In this document: positions 33,293 through 40,912 of the stretch, in pieces
Position numbering within the stretch: position 1 is the first letter of the stretch
Layout: each line of letters opens with the position of its first letter
NCBI RefSeq assembly: GCF_024662235.1
Contig: NZ_CP096276.1
Coordinates: 4,650,001-4,714,000 of the forward strand
Reading direction: 5' to 3'
Length of the DNA: 64,000 bases
Source of the DNA: Pimelobacter simplex
GTDB lineage: Bacteria > Actinomycetota > Actinomycetes > Propionibacteriales > Nocardioidaceae
Position numbers and translations under genes: made by a program
Notes under the pieces: model-generated
Database searches by the model: none
What the model was told of the DNA's origin: nothing
Seen by the model: the letters and a program-made list of their open reading frames with translations, nothing else

Positions 33293-33861
33293 GTCTCGAC
33301 CTCACCCCTGCCCTCCCCGACACCGCGGACGGCGGCCGGCTCGGCGGCGCACCCCCGCGGGCCGTCGAGGACCACCCCTGGCTCGCCACGCACCGCTACG
33401 TGCTGACGCTGCCGGCCGGATGCGCCCCGTGGGCGGCCGGCCGCGAGGTCTCGGTGCTCCTGCGCGCGGGCTTCGACATCGGCGACGACGACCTGACCTA
33501 CCCGGCGATGGCGATGCGGGCGCTCGTCCACCCGCCCTCGCCCCGCGGCGACCGGACCGGGCTCGGCTGGCCGGGGCTGCGCTCGACGGCCCTCGTCCCG
33601 GCGTCCGGCCCCGCGCCCGCCCTGGTCCGGGTCGCCGACGCGCCCGTGCTCATCCAGGACGAGCCGTCGTACGCCGCCGCGGTCGAGGCCGACGGGCACC
33701 GCTTCCTGTTCCAGGTCGACGAGGACGGCTGGCCGGTCGACGGGCCGCTCGAGGACGTCGTCGAGGAGTACCTCTGGGGCTACGGCTCGGTCTACTTCTA
33801 CGGGACGCCCGGCGACGACGGCCTGGTCGACGAGGTCGTCGCCGGGTTCCTCGACTTCTAG
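33289..33861 (+). CDS. Hypothetical protein co-transcribed with AraC regulator (190 aa)
   Basis: No family is recognised. The sequence is acidic, with mixed beta character (HRYVLTLPAGCAPWAAGREV, APVLIQDEPSYAAAVEADGH) and a conserved-looking C-terminus (VDEDGWPVDGPLEDVVEEYL followed by GYGSVYFYG). No signal peptide or membrane helix. ATG 33289 overlaps the araC stop. Resembles small cytoplasmic proteins of SMI1-like or DUF1963-like appearance, but I cannot assign it. Confidence 0.55.
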   Translation: MSLDLTPALPDTADGGRLGGAPPRAVEDHPWLATHRYVLTLPAGCAPWAAGREVSVLLRAGFDIGDDDLTYPAMAMRALVHPPSPRGDRTGLGWPGLRSTALVPASGPAPALVRVADAPVLIQDEPSYAAAVEADGHRFLFQVDEDGWPVDGPLEDVVEEYLWGYGSVYFYGTPGDDGLVDEVVAGFLDF

Positions 33862-33868
33862 CCCCGGC

Positions 33869-34630
33869 CTAGCCCTTCTTGCGCGAGAGGAACGCGGTCA
33901 TCGCCTCGCGCGCCTCGTCGGAGCCGAACAGCCGGGCGCTCAGCTCGACGAGCTCCTCGCCCTTGGCGTCGATGCGCTCGAGCAGCTCGGCACCGAGCAG
34001 CTTCTTGGTCTCGCGCAGGCCCTGGGCGGCGCCGGTCGCGATCTGGCCGACGACCTCGTCGACCTGGGCCTGGAGCGTCGCGGCCGGGACGGCGTACGTC
34101 GCGAGGCCGTAGTCGCGCGCCTCGGCACCGGTGAACACCTCGCCGCCGAGGGCGGTGAGCGCCGCGCCGCGCGGGGTCATCCGCGGGAAGACGGTGAGCG
34201 AGATGACCGCCGGGGTCAGGCCGAGCTTGACCTCGGTGAGCGCGAAGGTGGCGTCGTCGGCGACGACCACGATGTCGGAGGCGGCCACGATGCCGATGCC
34301 GCCGGCGCGGGCCGCGCCCTCGACCACGGTGACGACGGGCTTGGACAGCGCGACGATCTGGCGCTGCAGGCCGACGATCGCGCGGGCGCCCTCGTGCATC
34401 GGGACGGTCGCGGCCTCGGAGAGGTCCGCGCCCGAGCAGAACACCCGGCCCGAGGAGCGCAGCACGACGACGCGTACGTCGTCCGCCGCGTCGGCGGTGC
34501 CGAGGTGGGCGATCAGCTCGGTGACGAGCTGGCGGGAGAGCGCGTTGCGGTTGTAGGGCGAGTCCAGGGTGATGGTCGCGACGCCGTCGGCGACCTCGAG
34601 GTGGACCAGCTCCGCGGGTGCGTCAGTCAT
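33869..34630 (-). CDS. Enoyl-CoA hydratase/isomerase family protein (253 aa)
   Basis: Crotonase fold: oxyanion-hole strands FCSGADLSEAATV and VVEGAARAGGIGIVAASDIV, with a C-terminal helical region (AFLSRKKG end). In the second motif the usual catalytic Glu positions are not obvious (GIGIVAASD), so hydratase chemistry is not certain; isomerase or hydrolase members share this pattern. ATG 34630 has CAGGA upstream; ATG 34639 is possible. It lies 25 bases downstream of the KstD-like gene and is likely co-transcribed. Confidence 0.85.
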   Translation of the reverse strand: MTDAPAELVHLEVADGVATITLDSPYNRNALSRQLVTELIAHLGTADAADDVRVVVLRSSGRVFCSGADLSEAATVPMHEGARAIVGLQRQIVALSKPVVTVVEGAARAGGIGIVAASDIVVVADDATFALTEVKLGLTPAVISLTVFPRMTPRGAALTALGGEVFTGAEARDYGLATYAVPAATLQAQVDEVVGQIATGAAQGLRETKKLLGAELLERIDAKGEELVELSARLFGSDEAREAMTAFLSRKKG

Positions 34631-34654
34631 GCGGCTCATCCTGCCCCACGCCGT

Positions 34655-36325
34655 TCAGGCCCGATCGGGCGTCTCGACGCAGTCGAGCGCGGCCAGGTAG
34701 CCGAACACGAGGGCCGGGCCGATGGTCGCGCCGGGGCCGGCGTACGTGTGGCCCATGACGGCGGCGCTGGTGTTGCCCGCGGCATAGAGACCCGGGACCG
34801 GCGTCCCGTCGGCGCGCAGCGCGCGGGCCCGCGGATCGGTCCGGATGCCGCCCTTGGTGCCGAGGTCCGCGGGCACCATCCGGGCGGCGTAGAACGGCGC
34901 CTTCACGAGTGCGCCGAGGCTCGGGTTGGGCTTGTTCGTCAGGTCGCCGTAGTAGTGGTCGTACGCCGATTCCCCGCGGTGGTGGTCCGCGTCGACCCCG
35001 TCGCGCGCGAAGGCGTTGAACCGCGCGACGGTCGCGGCCAGCCCCGCGGCGGGGACCCCGATCTCGGCGGCGAGCTCGTCCAGCGACGCCGCCTTCGTGA
35101 TCGCGCCGCCGGCCAGCCACGACTTCGGCAGCGGCCGCCCCGGCTGGACGCCGGCGAACAGGTAGCGGTCTCGGTAGGTCTGGTCGAAGACCAGCCAGCA
35201 CGGCAGGTTCTCGGCGGCATCGGCCGGCCCGGCGCCGCGGCCGTGGGTGCCGCCGAACATGCGGTGGGTCGCCTCGACGTACGGCAGCGACTCGTTCATG
35301 AACCGCTCGCCGTGCCGGTTGACGATGATCCCGCCGGGCAGCGAGCGCTCGGACAGCGCGAACCACGGCCCCTTGGGCAGCGGGATCGACGGCGCCCACC
35401 AGGCGTCGTCCATCAGGTCGGTGGCGGCGCCCGCGACCTGGGCCGCCCGGATCCCGTCGCCGGTGTTGGTCGCGACGCCGAGCGAGAGCTCCGGCCCGGC
35501 CGGCTCCCGCTGATGGGTACGACGCAGCTCGGCGTCGTGGTCGAAGCCGCCGCAGGCGAGGACCACTCCGCGCCGCGCCCGCACCACGGACCCGGCTCCG
35601 GTCCGGACGCCGACGACCCGGCCGTCCTCCTCGACGAGCCCGGTCATCGGCGTCCCGAGCCGGACCGGGATACCGAGCTCACGCACGCCCACCATGAGCG
35701 AGGCGACGAGCGCGCTGCCCAGGCCGACGAGCCGGCGCCGGCGCAGCCGCGCCCACGCGAAGCGCAGCCCGATCCGGGCCATGTGGAGCGGGCCGCGCCA
35801 GTGCCGGCGCCCGGTGCTGAGCCAGCGGTAGTCGGACTGCAGGACGACGACGTTGAGCGGCGTCTTCGTGTAGAACGGCTCCATCGTGGCCAGGTCGTCG
35901 CCGATCCGGCGCGCGTCGAAGGGCCGCGGCTCGGCCGAGCGCCCGGCGGCGCGACCACCCGGCGCCTCGGGGAAGTAGTCGGCGTACCCGCGCACCCAGG
36001 CCAGGTCGAGCGCGGAGTGCTCGGCCAGGTAGCCCATCGCCTCGGCACCGCGGTCGACGAAGGTGTCGATGCGGTCCGGGTCGACCTCGTCGACGATCGC
36101 GTGCAGGTAGCGCCGGGCCTCGTCGAGGTCGCCGGCCGGGACGTGGGCGCGGACCGCCGGGTTGCCCGGCACCCAGACCCCGCCGCCCGAGCGGGCCGTC
36201 GTCCCGCCCCAGCGCTCGGACTTCTCCAGCACGACCACGCGCAGGCCGTGCCCGGCGGCGGTGATCGCGGCGGCCAGCCCGGCCGCACCGGAGCCCACCA
36301 CCACGACGTCGAAGGTCTCGTCCAC
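34655..36325 (-). CDS. FAD-binding dehydrogenase, 3-ketosteroid-delta1-dehydrogenase-like (556 aa)
   Basis: Flavoprotein of the fumarate reductase/KstD group. N-terminal VVVGSGAAGLAAAITAAGHG with VVLEKSERWGGTTARSGGG; internal ACGGFDHDAELR; C-terminal TYAGPGATIGPALVFGYLAA, the family's FAD-binding end. KstD enzymes desaturate ring A of 3-ketosteroids; relatives act on other cyclic ketones. GTG 36325 has GGAGAGG upstream. It is divergent from a TetR gene with a clear dyad between, and is followed by an enoyl-CoA hydratase. Steroid use is plausible but unproven since the rest of the pathway is absent here. Confidence 0.82.
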   Translation of the reverse strand: MDETFDVVVVGSGAAGLAAAITAAGHGLRVVVLEKSERWGGTTARSGGGVWVPGNPAVRAHVPAGDLDEARRYLHAIVDEVDPDRIDTFVDRGAEAMGYLAEHSALDLAWVRGYADYFPEAPGGRAAGRSAEPRPFDARRIGDDLATMEPFYTKTPLNVVVLQSDYRWLSTGRRHWRGPLHMARIGLRFAWARLRRRRLVGLGSALVASLMVGVRELGIPVRLGTPMTGLVEEDGRVVGVRTGAGSVVRARRGVVLACGGFDHDAELRRTHQREPAGPELSLGVATNTGDGIRAAQVAGAATDLMDDAWWAPSIPLPKGPWFALSERSLPGGIIVNRHGERFMNESLPYVEATHRMFGGTHGRGAGPADAAENLPCWLVFDQTYRDRYLFAGVQPGRPLPKSWLAGGAITKAASLDELAAEIGVPAAGLAATVARFNAFARDGVDADHHRGESAYDHYYGDLTNKPNPSLGALVKAPFYAARMVPADLGTKGGIRTDPRARALRADGTPVPGLYAAGNTSAAVMGHTYAGPGATIGPALVFGYLAALDCVETPDRA

Positions 36326-36352
36326 AGCACCTCTCCTCTTTGGGAGTTGATT

Positions 36353-36379
36353 GCAAGTTGGGAGTTTCTATCAACTTGC
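36353..36379. promoter_or_regulatory. Inverted repeat GCAAGTTG/CAACTTGC, TetR operator candidate
   Basis: Perfect eight-base arms 11 bases apart in the 85-base gap between the KstD-like gene and the divergent TetR gene. A GGGAGTT element also occurs twice. Position and symmetry make this the likely autoregulatory operator. Confidence 0.55.
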
Positions 36380-36410
36380 GAGCCGCTCCGCAACCTGCGA
36401 GCCTGCCCGC

Positions 36411-36971
36411 ATGCCTTCGCTGCGCGCCCGCAACCGCGCCCGGGTGCGCCACGAGATCCAGGACGCGGCCTGGCGGCTGTTCGCCGAGCAGGGCTTCGCC
36501 GCGGTGACCACGCAGCAGATCGCGACCGCCGCGGGCGTCTCGACGAGCACCTACTTCCGGCACGTCGCGAGCAAGGAGGACCTGCTCCTGCAGCCGCTGC
36601 TCGCCAGCAGCGCCGACATCCTCGCGGCGTACGCCGCCCGGCCGGCCGACGAGCCCGTCGCCCGCGGCCTCGCCGCGGCCATCCGCGGCCGGACCGCCGA
36701 GGCCGCCGACACCGACCTGCGCCGCTGGCGCGCGGCGATGCTCACCGCCCCCGAGCTCGGCTCCCGGGTGACCCTGATCGCCGACGCCGACCGGGGCGAG
36801 CTGGTCCGCCTGGCCGCCGACCGCCACGGCTCGGGCCTGGTCGTGCACCTGGTCCTCGCCGCCGCGGAGTACGCCTACAGCCGCTGGATCGACCCCTCCG
36901 CCGGGGAGCAGTCGCTCGTCGCCCTCATCGACGCCGCGCTCGACGAGACGCTCGCCGGTGACTGGCGCTAG
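36411..36971 (+). CDS. TetR family transcriptional regulator (186 aa)
   Basis: HTH at residues 10-55: RVRHEIQDAAWRLFAEQG, TTQQIATAAGVSTSTYFRHV, SKEDLLLQPLL. The C-terminal domain is short and helical (VVHLVLAAAEYAYSRWID). ATG 36411 is chosen over an in-frame upstream ATG (36351), which lies within the operator. Probably represses the divergent KstD-like/enoyl-CoA hydratase unit. Confidence 0.88.
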   Translation: MPSLRARNRARVRHEIQDAAWRLFAEQGFAAVTTQQIATAAGVSTSTYFRHVASKEDLLLQPLLASSADILAAYAARPADEPVARGLAAAIRGRTAEAADTDLRRWRAAMLTAPELGSRVTLIADADRGELVRLAADRHGSGLVVHLVLAAAEYAYSRWIDPSAGEQSLVALIDAALDETLAGDWR

Positions 36972-37056
36972 GGGGCGGCTCGCACGTCGGCGTCCGGGCC
37001 GCGCCCTAGAGGTCCGTACTCATGCGCTCGCCGCTCCCGAGGAGCACGGTGAGACG

Positions 37057-37986
37057 GTGAAGCCGCCCCTCGTGCTGTCCCTGCTGACCTGCGCCCTGCT
37101 GCCCCTCGTCGCGGCGTGCGCCAACCCGAGCCACGCGAGCGAGGCCGACAGCCTCCGCGAGCGGCTGGCCGAGCTGCCCGGCGTGGCGTCGGCCGACCTC
37201 GACTACACCGAGCCGATCACGCTCGACTCGGGCAAGCTGGCGCTCACCGTCGCGCTGGAGCCCGAGGCCGAGGCGTCGGCGGTCGTCGAGGTGGTTGCCA
37301 CGACGTACGCCGCCTTCGCGGGCACCCACCACGCCGAGGAGGGCGACCTCGACATCAGCTGGCGCGACGACGTGGTGCACCTGCGCAGCTTCGAGCCGGA
37401 GGCCGACCTGGACGACGTCCGGGCCGCGGCGCAGCGGGCGGTCCCCGTCCTGGAGCGCGAGTCCACCCGGGTCGACCTCGAGACCCAGGACGTCGACGCC
37501 GCGCCCCACGTGCGCACCCTGATGACGGTGACGACCGCGCCCGGGGTCGACGCGCTGCTGGCCGCGCTGCCCGGCCTGGAGAAGCGCTACGGCGACCTGC
37601 CGCAGACCGACTGGACCGTCCAGGCCGACCCCGAGGGCTCCTGGACGCTGCACTCCTCCGGCGGCCTGCCCGGCACGGACCAGCTGACCCTGTTCCACCG
37701 GCTGCGCGCCGGTCTCCCCCAGGGCGCCTCGATCTGGCTCGGCGACGACGACTGGGCCAGCGTCGCCCTCCCCGCCGGTACGTCGCCCGACGCCACCGCG
37801 GCCGTCGCCGAGCGGCACCTCGGCATCCTCGGCGGGCCGGGCACGGCGTCGTACGACGTGCAGGTGGGGGACGAGCTCGCGCTGTCGATCATCGACGGCG
37901 AGTGCTCGTTCGGCACCGGCCCGATCGGCGCCCTGCTCGACGGCGTCTACGCCGACGGGTGCCGTACGGTCGCGCCGTCGGCCTAG
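37057..37986 (+). CDS. Lipoprotein of unknown function (309 aa)
   Basis: GTG 37057 opens a lipoprotein signal: VKPPLVLSLLTCALLPLVAAC with Cys at the lipobox. The body is acidic and has repeated alpha/beta units of about 90 residues (GVASADLDYTEPITLDSGKL; APGVDALLAALPGLEKRYGD), which look like tandem ferredoxin-like domains. No known catalytic motif. The C-terminus has two cysteines (GECSFG, DGCRTV) that could pair. The upstream 85 bases have no gene. Function unknown. Confidence 0.7.
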   Translation: MKPPLVLSLLTCALLPLVAACANPSHASEADSLRERLAELPGVASADLDYTEPITLDSGKLALTVALEPEAEASAVVEVVATTYAAFAGTHHAEEGDLDISWRDDVVHLRSFEPEADLDDVRAAAQRAVPVLERESTRVDLETQDVDAAPHVRTLMTVTTAPGVDALLAALPGLEKRYGDLPQTDWTVQADPEGSWTLHSSGGLPGTDQLTLFHRLRAGLPQGASIWLGDDDWASVALPAGTSPDATAAVAERHLGILGGPGTASYDVQVGDELALSIIDGECSFGTGPIGALLDGVYADGCRTVAPSA

Positions 37987-39173
37987 GCCTCGGGGATCGG
38001 CTGCTTCGGCAGCTTCTTGACCCGCGCCCGGCGCCGCGGCCGAGCCGGGATCATCGAGCGCATCTCCTCGAGCTTGCCGAAGCAGAGCAGCCGGTCCTCG
38101 GCCTGGAGCACGTGCCGGTCGAACGGGTTCGGGATCACGGTGGTGCCGCGGTGCAGGGTCAGCACGGTCATGTCGCGCTCGCGGATCCCGGACTCGCCGA
38201 GGGTCTTGCCGACGAGGTCCGCGTCGCCGTGCACGACGATCTCGGCGACGCCGTACCCGGTCGAGACGCTGAGCCGCTCGCGCACGTCGATCTGGGGGAA
38301 GGCGACCTGGTTGTCGATGTAGTCGATGATCGCGCCCGCCACGTCGAGCTTGGTGGCGCTCTCGATGCCCTCGAGGCCTGGGGAGGAGTTGACCTCCATC
38401 ACCAGCGGCCCGTCGTTGGCCTCGAGCATGTCGACACCGGCGACCTTGAGACCCATGATCTGGGCGGCCCGGACGGCGATCTGCTCGTACTCCGGGTCGA
38501 GGTCGACCCGCTCGACGCTGCCGCCGCGGTGGACGTTGGAGCGGAACTCGTCGCCCTGGGCGACCCGCCGCATCGCCGCGACCACGCGGTCGCCCACGAC
38601 GAGCGCCCGGACGTCGCGGCCCTTGGACTCCTTGACGAAGCGCTGGATGAGCACCTGCTGCTTGGTGCTCTGGAGGGTCTCGATGATCGCCTCGGCGACC
38701 TTGATGCTCGGCGCCAGGATGACGCCGATGCCCTGGGTGCCCTCGAGCAGCTTGATCACGACCGGTGCCCCGCCCACCCGCTCGATCGCGGGGATCACGT
38801 CGGCGCGGTCGCGCACGAACGTCGTCGCCGGCATGCCGATGCCGTGCCGGGACAGGATCTGCGTCGCGCGCAGCTTGTCGCGCGAGTTCGCGATGCCGTT
38901 GGCGGTGTTGGGCGTGTAGACGTCCATCTGCTCGAACTGCCGCACGACCGCCGTACCGAAGTAGGTGATCGAGTTGCCGATGCGTGGCAGCACCGCGTCG
39001 TAGTCCGAGAGCTGCTTGCCCCGGAACTGCAGGTCGGGCTCGTCACCGGACAGGTCGATGGAGAACCGGAGCGTGTTGAGCACCTTCACCTGGTGCCCCC
39101 GGTCGAGGGCGGCCGTGCGAAGGCGCTGGGTGCTGTAGGACCGCGGAGCGCGGGAGAGGATCGCGAGCTTCAT
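37983..39173 (-). CDS. rimK: RimK-like ATP-grasp glutamate ligase with C-terminal RCK_C domain (396 aa)
   Basis: ATP-grasp ligase of the RimK family (ribosomal protein S6 / peptide glutamylation). Seen: KLAILSRAPRSYSTQRL start, PVVIKLLEGTQGIGVILA (ATP loop), GRDVRALVVGDRVVAAMRR and LVMEVNSSPGLEGIE (metal/ATP site). The last ~90 residues are extra: GYGVAEIVVHGDADLVGKTL and RDMTVLTLHRGTTVIPNP with AEDRLLCFGKLEEM, a TrkA_C/RCK_C ligand-binding domain. The tail is basic. It overlaps the end of the convergent lipoprotein gene by four bases. It is divergent from a RimB-like protease, its usual partner. Confidence 0.88.
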   Translation of the reverse strand: MKLAILSRAPRSYSTQRLRTAALDRGHQVKVLNTLRFSIDLSGDEPDLQFRGKQLSDYDAVLPRIGNSITYFGTAVVRQFEQMDVYTPNTANGIANSRDKLRATQILSRHGIGMPATTFVRDRADVIPAIERVGGAPVVIKLLEGTQGIGVILAPSIKVAEAIIETLQSTKQQVLIQRFVKESKGRDVRALVVGDRVVAAMRRVAQGDEFRSNVHRGGSVERVDLDPEYEQIAVRAAQIMGLKVAGVDMLEANDGPLVMEVNSSPGLEGIESATKLDVAGAIIDYIDNQVAFPQIDVRERLSVSTGYGVAEIVVHGDADLVGKTLGESGIRERDMTVLTLHRGTTVIPNPFDRHVLQAEDRLLCFGKLEEMRSMIPARPRRRARVKKLPKQPIPEA

Positions 39174-39196
39174 TCCCGACCTGATTGGATTGCGGT

Positions 39197-39691
39197 GTGG
39201 TCAGGCCCCATCTAATCAGTTCCCCGGTCACGGCCGGGTGGCGCGAGTGGGTGCGCCTGCCCGGGCTCGGCGTGGGACCGGTCAAGGCCAAGCTCGACAC
39301 CGGCGCCCGTACGTCGGCCCTGCACGCCTTCGACCTCGAGGAGCTGACCCGCGACGGCGCCGACTGGGTGCGGTTCTCCGTCCACCCCTGGCAGCGCTCG
39401 GCCGAGGACGCCGTCCTCGTCGAGTGCCCGGTCCACGACCGCCGGCTGGTGCGCAGCTCCACCGGGCACACCCAGGAGCGGATCGTCGTCCTGACCGACA
39501 TCGAGCTGCTCGGCCACACCATCACCACCGAGATGACCCTCACCCGCCGCGACGCGATGGGCTTCCGGATGCTCGTCGGCCGCGAGGCCCTGCGCCAGGG
39601 CTTCCTCGTCGACGCCCGCCGCTCGTACGTCGGCGGCCGCCCGCCCCGCAAGGTACGCCGCAAGAACCGAGGCCGTGATGGCACTGCGTGA
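39197..39691 (+). CDS. RimB-like retropepsin-type (ATP-dependent zinc protease family) protein (164 aa)
   Basis: PF05618-type protein with an aspartic-protease-like motif KLDTGARTSALHA (catalytic D-T-G) and the later RRDAMGFRMLVGREALRQGFLVD. The length of about 150-165 is normal. In proteobacteria RimB proteases act with RimK on S6 glutamate tails. GTG 39197 is preferred, with TTG 39185 an alternative. It is divergent from rimK with a short shared promoter, and it overlaps the AstE-like gene by 14 bases. Confidence 0.82.
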   Translation: MVRPHLISSPVTAGWREWVRLPGLGVGPVKAKLDTGARTSALHAFDLEELTRDGADWVRFSVHPWQRSAEDAVLVECPVHDRRLVRSSTGHTQERIVVLTDIELLGHTITTEMTLTRRDAMGFRMLVGREALRQGFLVDARRSYVGGRPPRKVRRKNRGRDGTA

Positions 39692-40643
39692 GTCCTTCGC
39701 GATCGGCAACGTCCGCGTCCGCGCCGGCTCGACCAAGGAGGTCGAGCTCCCCATCACCCGCCTGGTCACCGGCGGCGACGTCAGCCTCCCCGTCCGCGTC
39801 GTCCACGGCCGCGAACCCGGCCCGACCGTCTGGGTCAACGCCGCCATCCACGGCGACGAGGTGCTCGGCGTCGAGGTGATCCGCCAGGCGCTCGCCACCC
39901 TCGCGGCGCGCACCTTCCGCGGCACGCTGGTCGCCGTACCGGTGGTGAACGTGCTCGGCTTCATGACCGGCGAGCGCAACCTCCCCGACCGCCGCGACCT
40001 CAACCGCTCCTTCCCCGGCTCGGCCCGCGGCTCGCTGGCCAGCCGCATCGCCCACCTGTTCATGACCGAGGTCGTCGCCAAGAGCGACGTCGGCATCGAC
40101 CTCCACACCGCCGCCGACCGCCGCAGCAACCTCCCCCAGATCCGCGCCGACCTCGACGACCCCCGCACCCGCCAGCTCGCCGAGGCCTTCGGTGCCCCCG
40201 TCATGCTCCACGCCCGCCTCCGCGACGGCTCCCTGCGCCAGGCCGCCCGCGACCGAGGCGCCACCGTCCTGCTGTACGAGGCCGGCGAGGCCCTGCGCTT
40301 CGAGGAGGAGCCGATCGCGGTCGGCGTGGCCGGCGTACGCCGGGTGCTGGCGGCCCTCGACATGATCGACCTCTCCCCCGGCGAGGAGGACGGCCGTACC
40401 GCCCCCGTCGAGTCCCGCTCGAGCGCCTGGGTCCGCGCCCGCGGCACCGGCATCCTGCACCTCGAGGTCCACCTCGGCGAACGCGTCGAGGAGGGCCAGC
40501 GCCTCGGCGGCCTCTCCGACACCTTCGGCCGCCGCGTCCGGCTGGTGCACGCCGACCGCTCCGGCATCATCATCGGCCTGACCCGGGCACCGATCGTCAA
40601 CGCAGGCGACGCGCTCGTCCACATCGCCTCCCCGGTGGAGTAG
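39678..40643 (+). CDS. Succinylglutamate desuccinylase/aspartoacylase family zinc hydrolase (321 aa)
   Basis: M14-like zinc hydrolase of the AstE/ASPA family. Zinc ligands appear in NAAIHGDEVLGVEV (H, E) and VGIDLHTAADRRSN (H); the catalytic Glu is in LLYEAGEALRFEEEP. The C-terminal ~80 residues form a lipoyl-like beta-barrel (GTGILHLEVHLGERVEEGQR). Such proteins are often encoded beside RimK-like ligases and RimB-like proteases, where they may trim or recycle glutamyl peptides. ATG 39678 is used (GTG 39675 is also possible). Confidence 0.85.
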   Translation: MALRESFAIGNVRVRAGSTKEVELPITRLVTGGDVSLPVRVVHGREPGPTVWVNAAIHGDEVLGVEVIRQALATLAARTFRGTLVAVPVVNVLGFMTGERNLPDRRDLNRSFPGSARGSLASRIAHLFMTEVVAKSDVGIDLHTAADRRSNLPQIRADLDDPRTRQLAEAFGAPVMLHARLRDGSLRQAARDRGATVLLYEAGEALRFEEEPIAVGVAGVRRVLAALDMIDLSPGEEDGRTAPVESRSSAWVRARGTGILHLEVHLGERVEEGQRLGGLSDTFGRRVRLVHADRSGIIIGLTRAPIVNAGDALVHIASPVE

Positions 40644-40793
40644 CCCGGCCCGCCCAAGCCCGCCGCACAGCGGCGGCAAGGCGGCGAGGCGGAGGTGGCG
40701 GCCGCACAGCGGCGGCGCGGGCGGAGCCCGTGCCGTTGTCGCGCCCGTCAGCGCGGCCGCCGCCGCAACCCCGCTCACCACCCAAGCAAGCCA

Positions 40794-40868
40794 GCAACCT
40801 CGACGCAGCAACCCAACGACTTCGCGCCAGAAACCCCGCAACCTCGACCCAGCAACCCCGCGACTTCG
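40794..40868. repeat. Two imperfect direct repeats, 44-base period
   Basis: Copies at 40794-40824 and 40838-40868 share GCAACCTCGAC, CAGCAACCC and CGACTTCG in the same order with three differences. Could be slippage products or binding sites; no coding role is evident. Confidence 0.65.
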
Positions 40869-40877
40869 GCGGCAGGA

Positions 40878-40905
40878 CCATCCGAACCCACGGTCCGCAC
40901 CGAAC
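40878..40905 (+). promoter_or_regulatory. SigK-type promoter of the SUOX-like gene
   Basis: CCATCC (40878-40883), 16 bases, CCGAAC (40900-40905). This fits the mycobacterial SigK consensus CCATCC-N15/16-CCGAAT with one change. The start codon at 40913 is seven bases past the -10 element, so this mRNA should also be leaderless. Confidence 0.65.
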
Positions 40906-40912
40906 CCCTGCC

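Larger units (their letters stand above)
40644..40912. other. GC-rich gap with short direct repeats and SUOX promoter
   Basis: No gene is seen. It is rich in GCGGCGG runs. Two imperfect 31-base direct repeats lie at 40794-40824 and 40838-40868 (three mismatches, 44-base period; shared core GCAACCTCGAC). A SigK-type promoter ends the gap. Confidence 0.6.

Noticed and set aside
34394..36961. An 855-codon plus-strand frame
   Set aside because: It is antisense to the KstD-like and enoyl-CoA hydratase genes, which have full motif sets; the antisense protein is compositionally biased.
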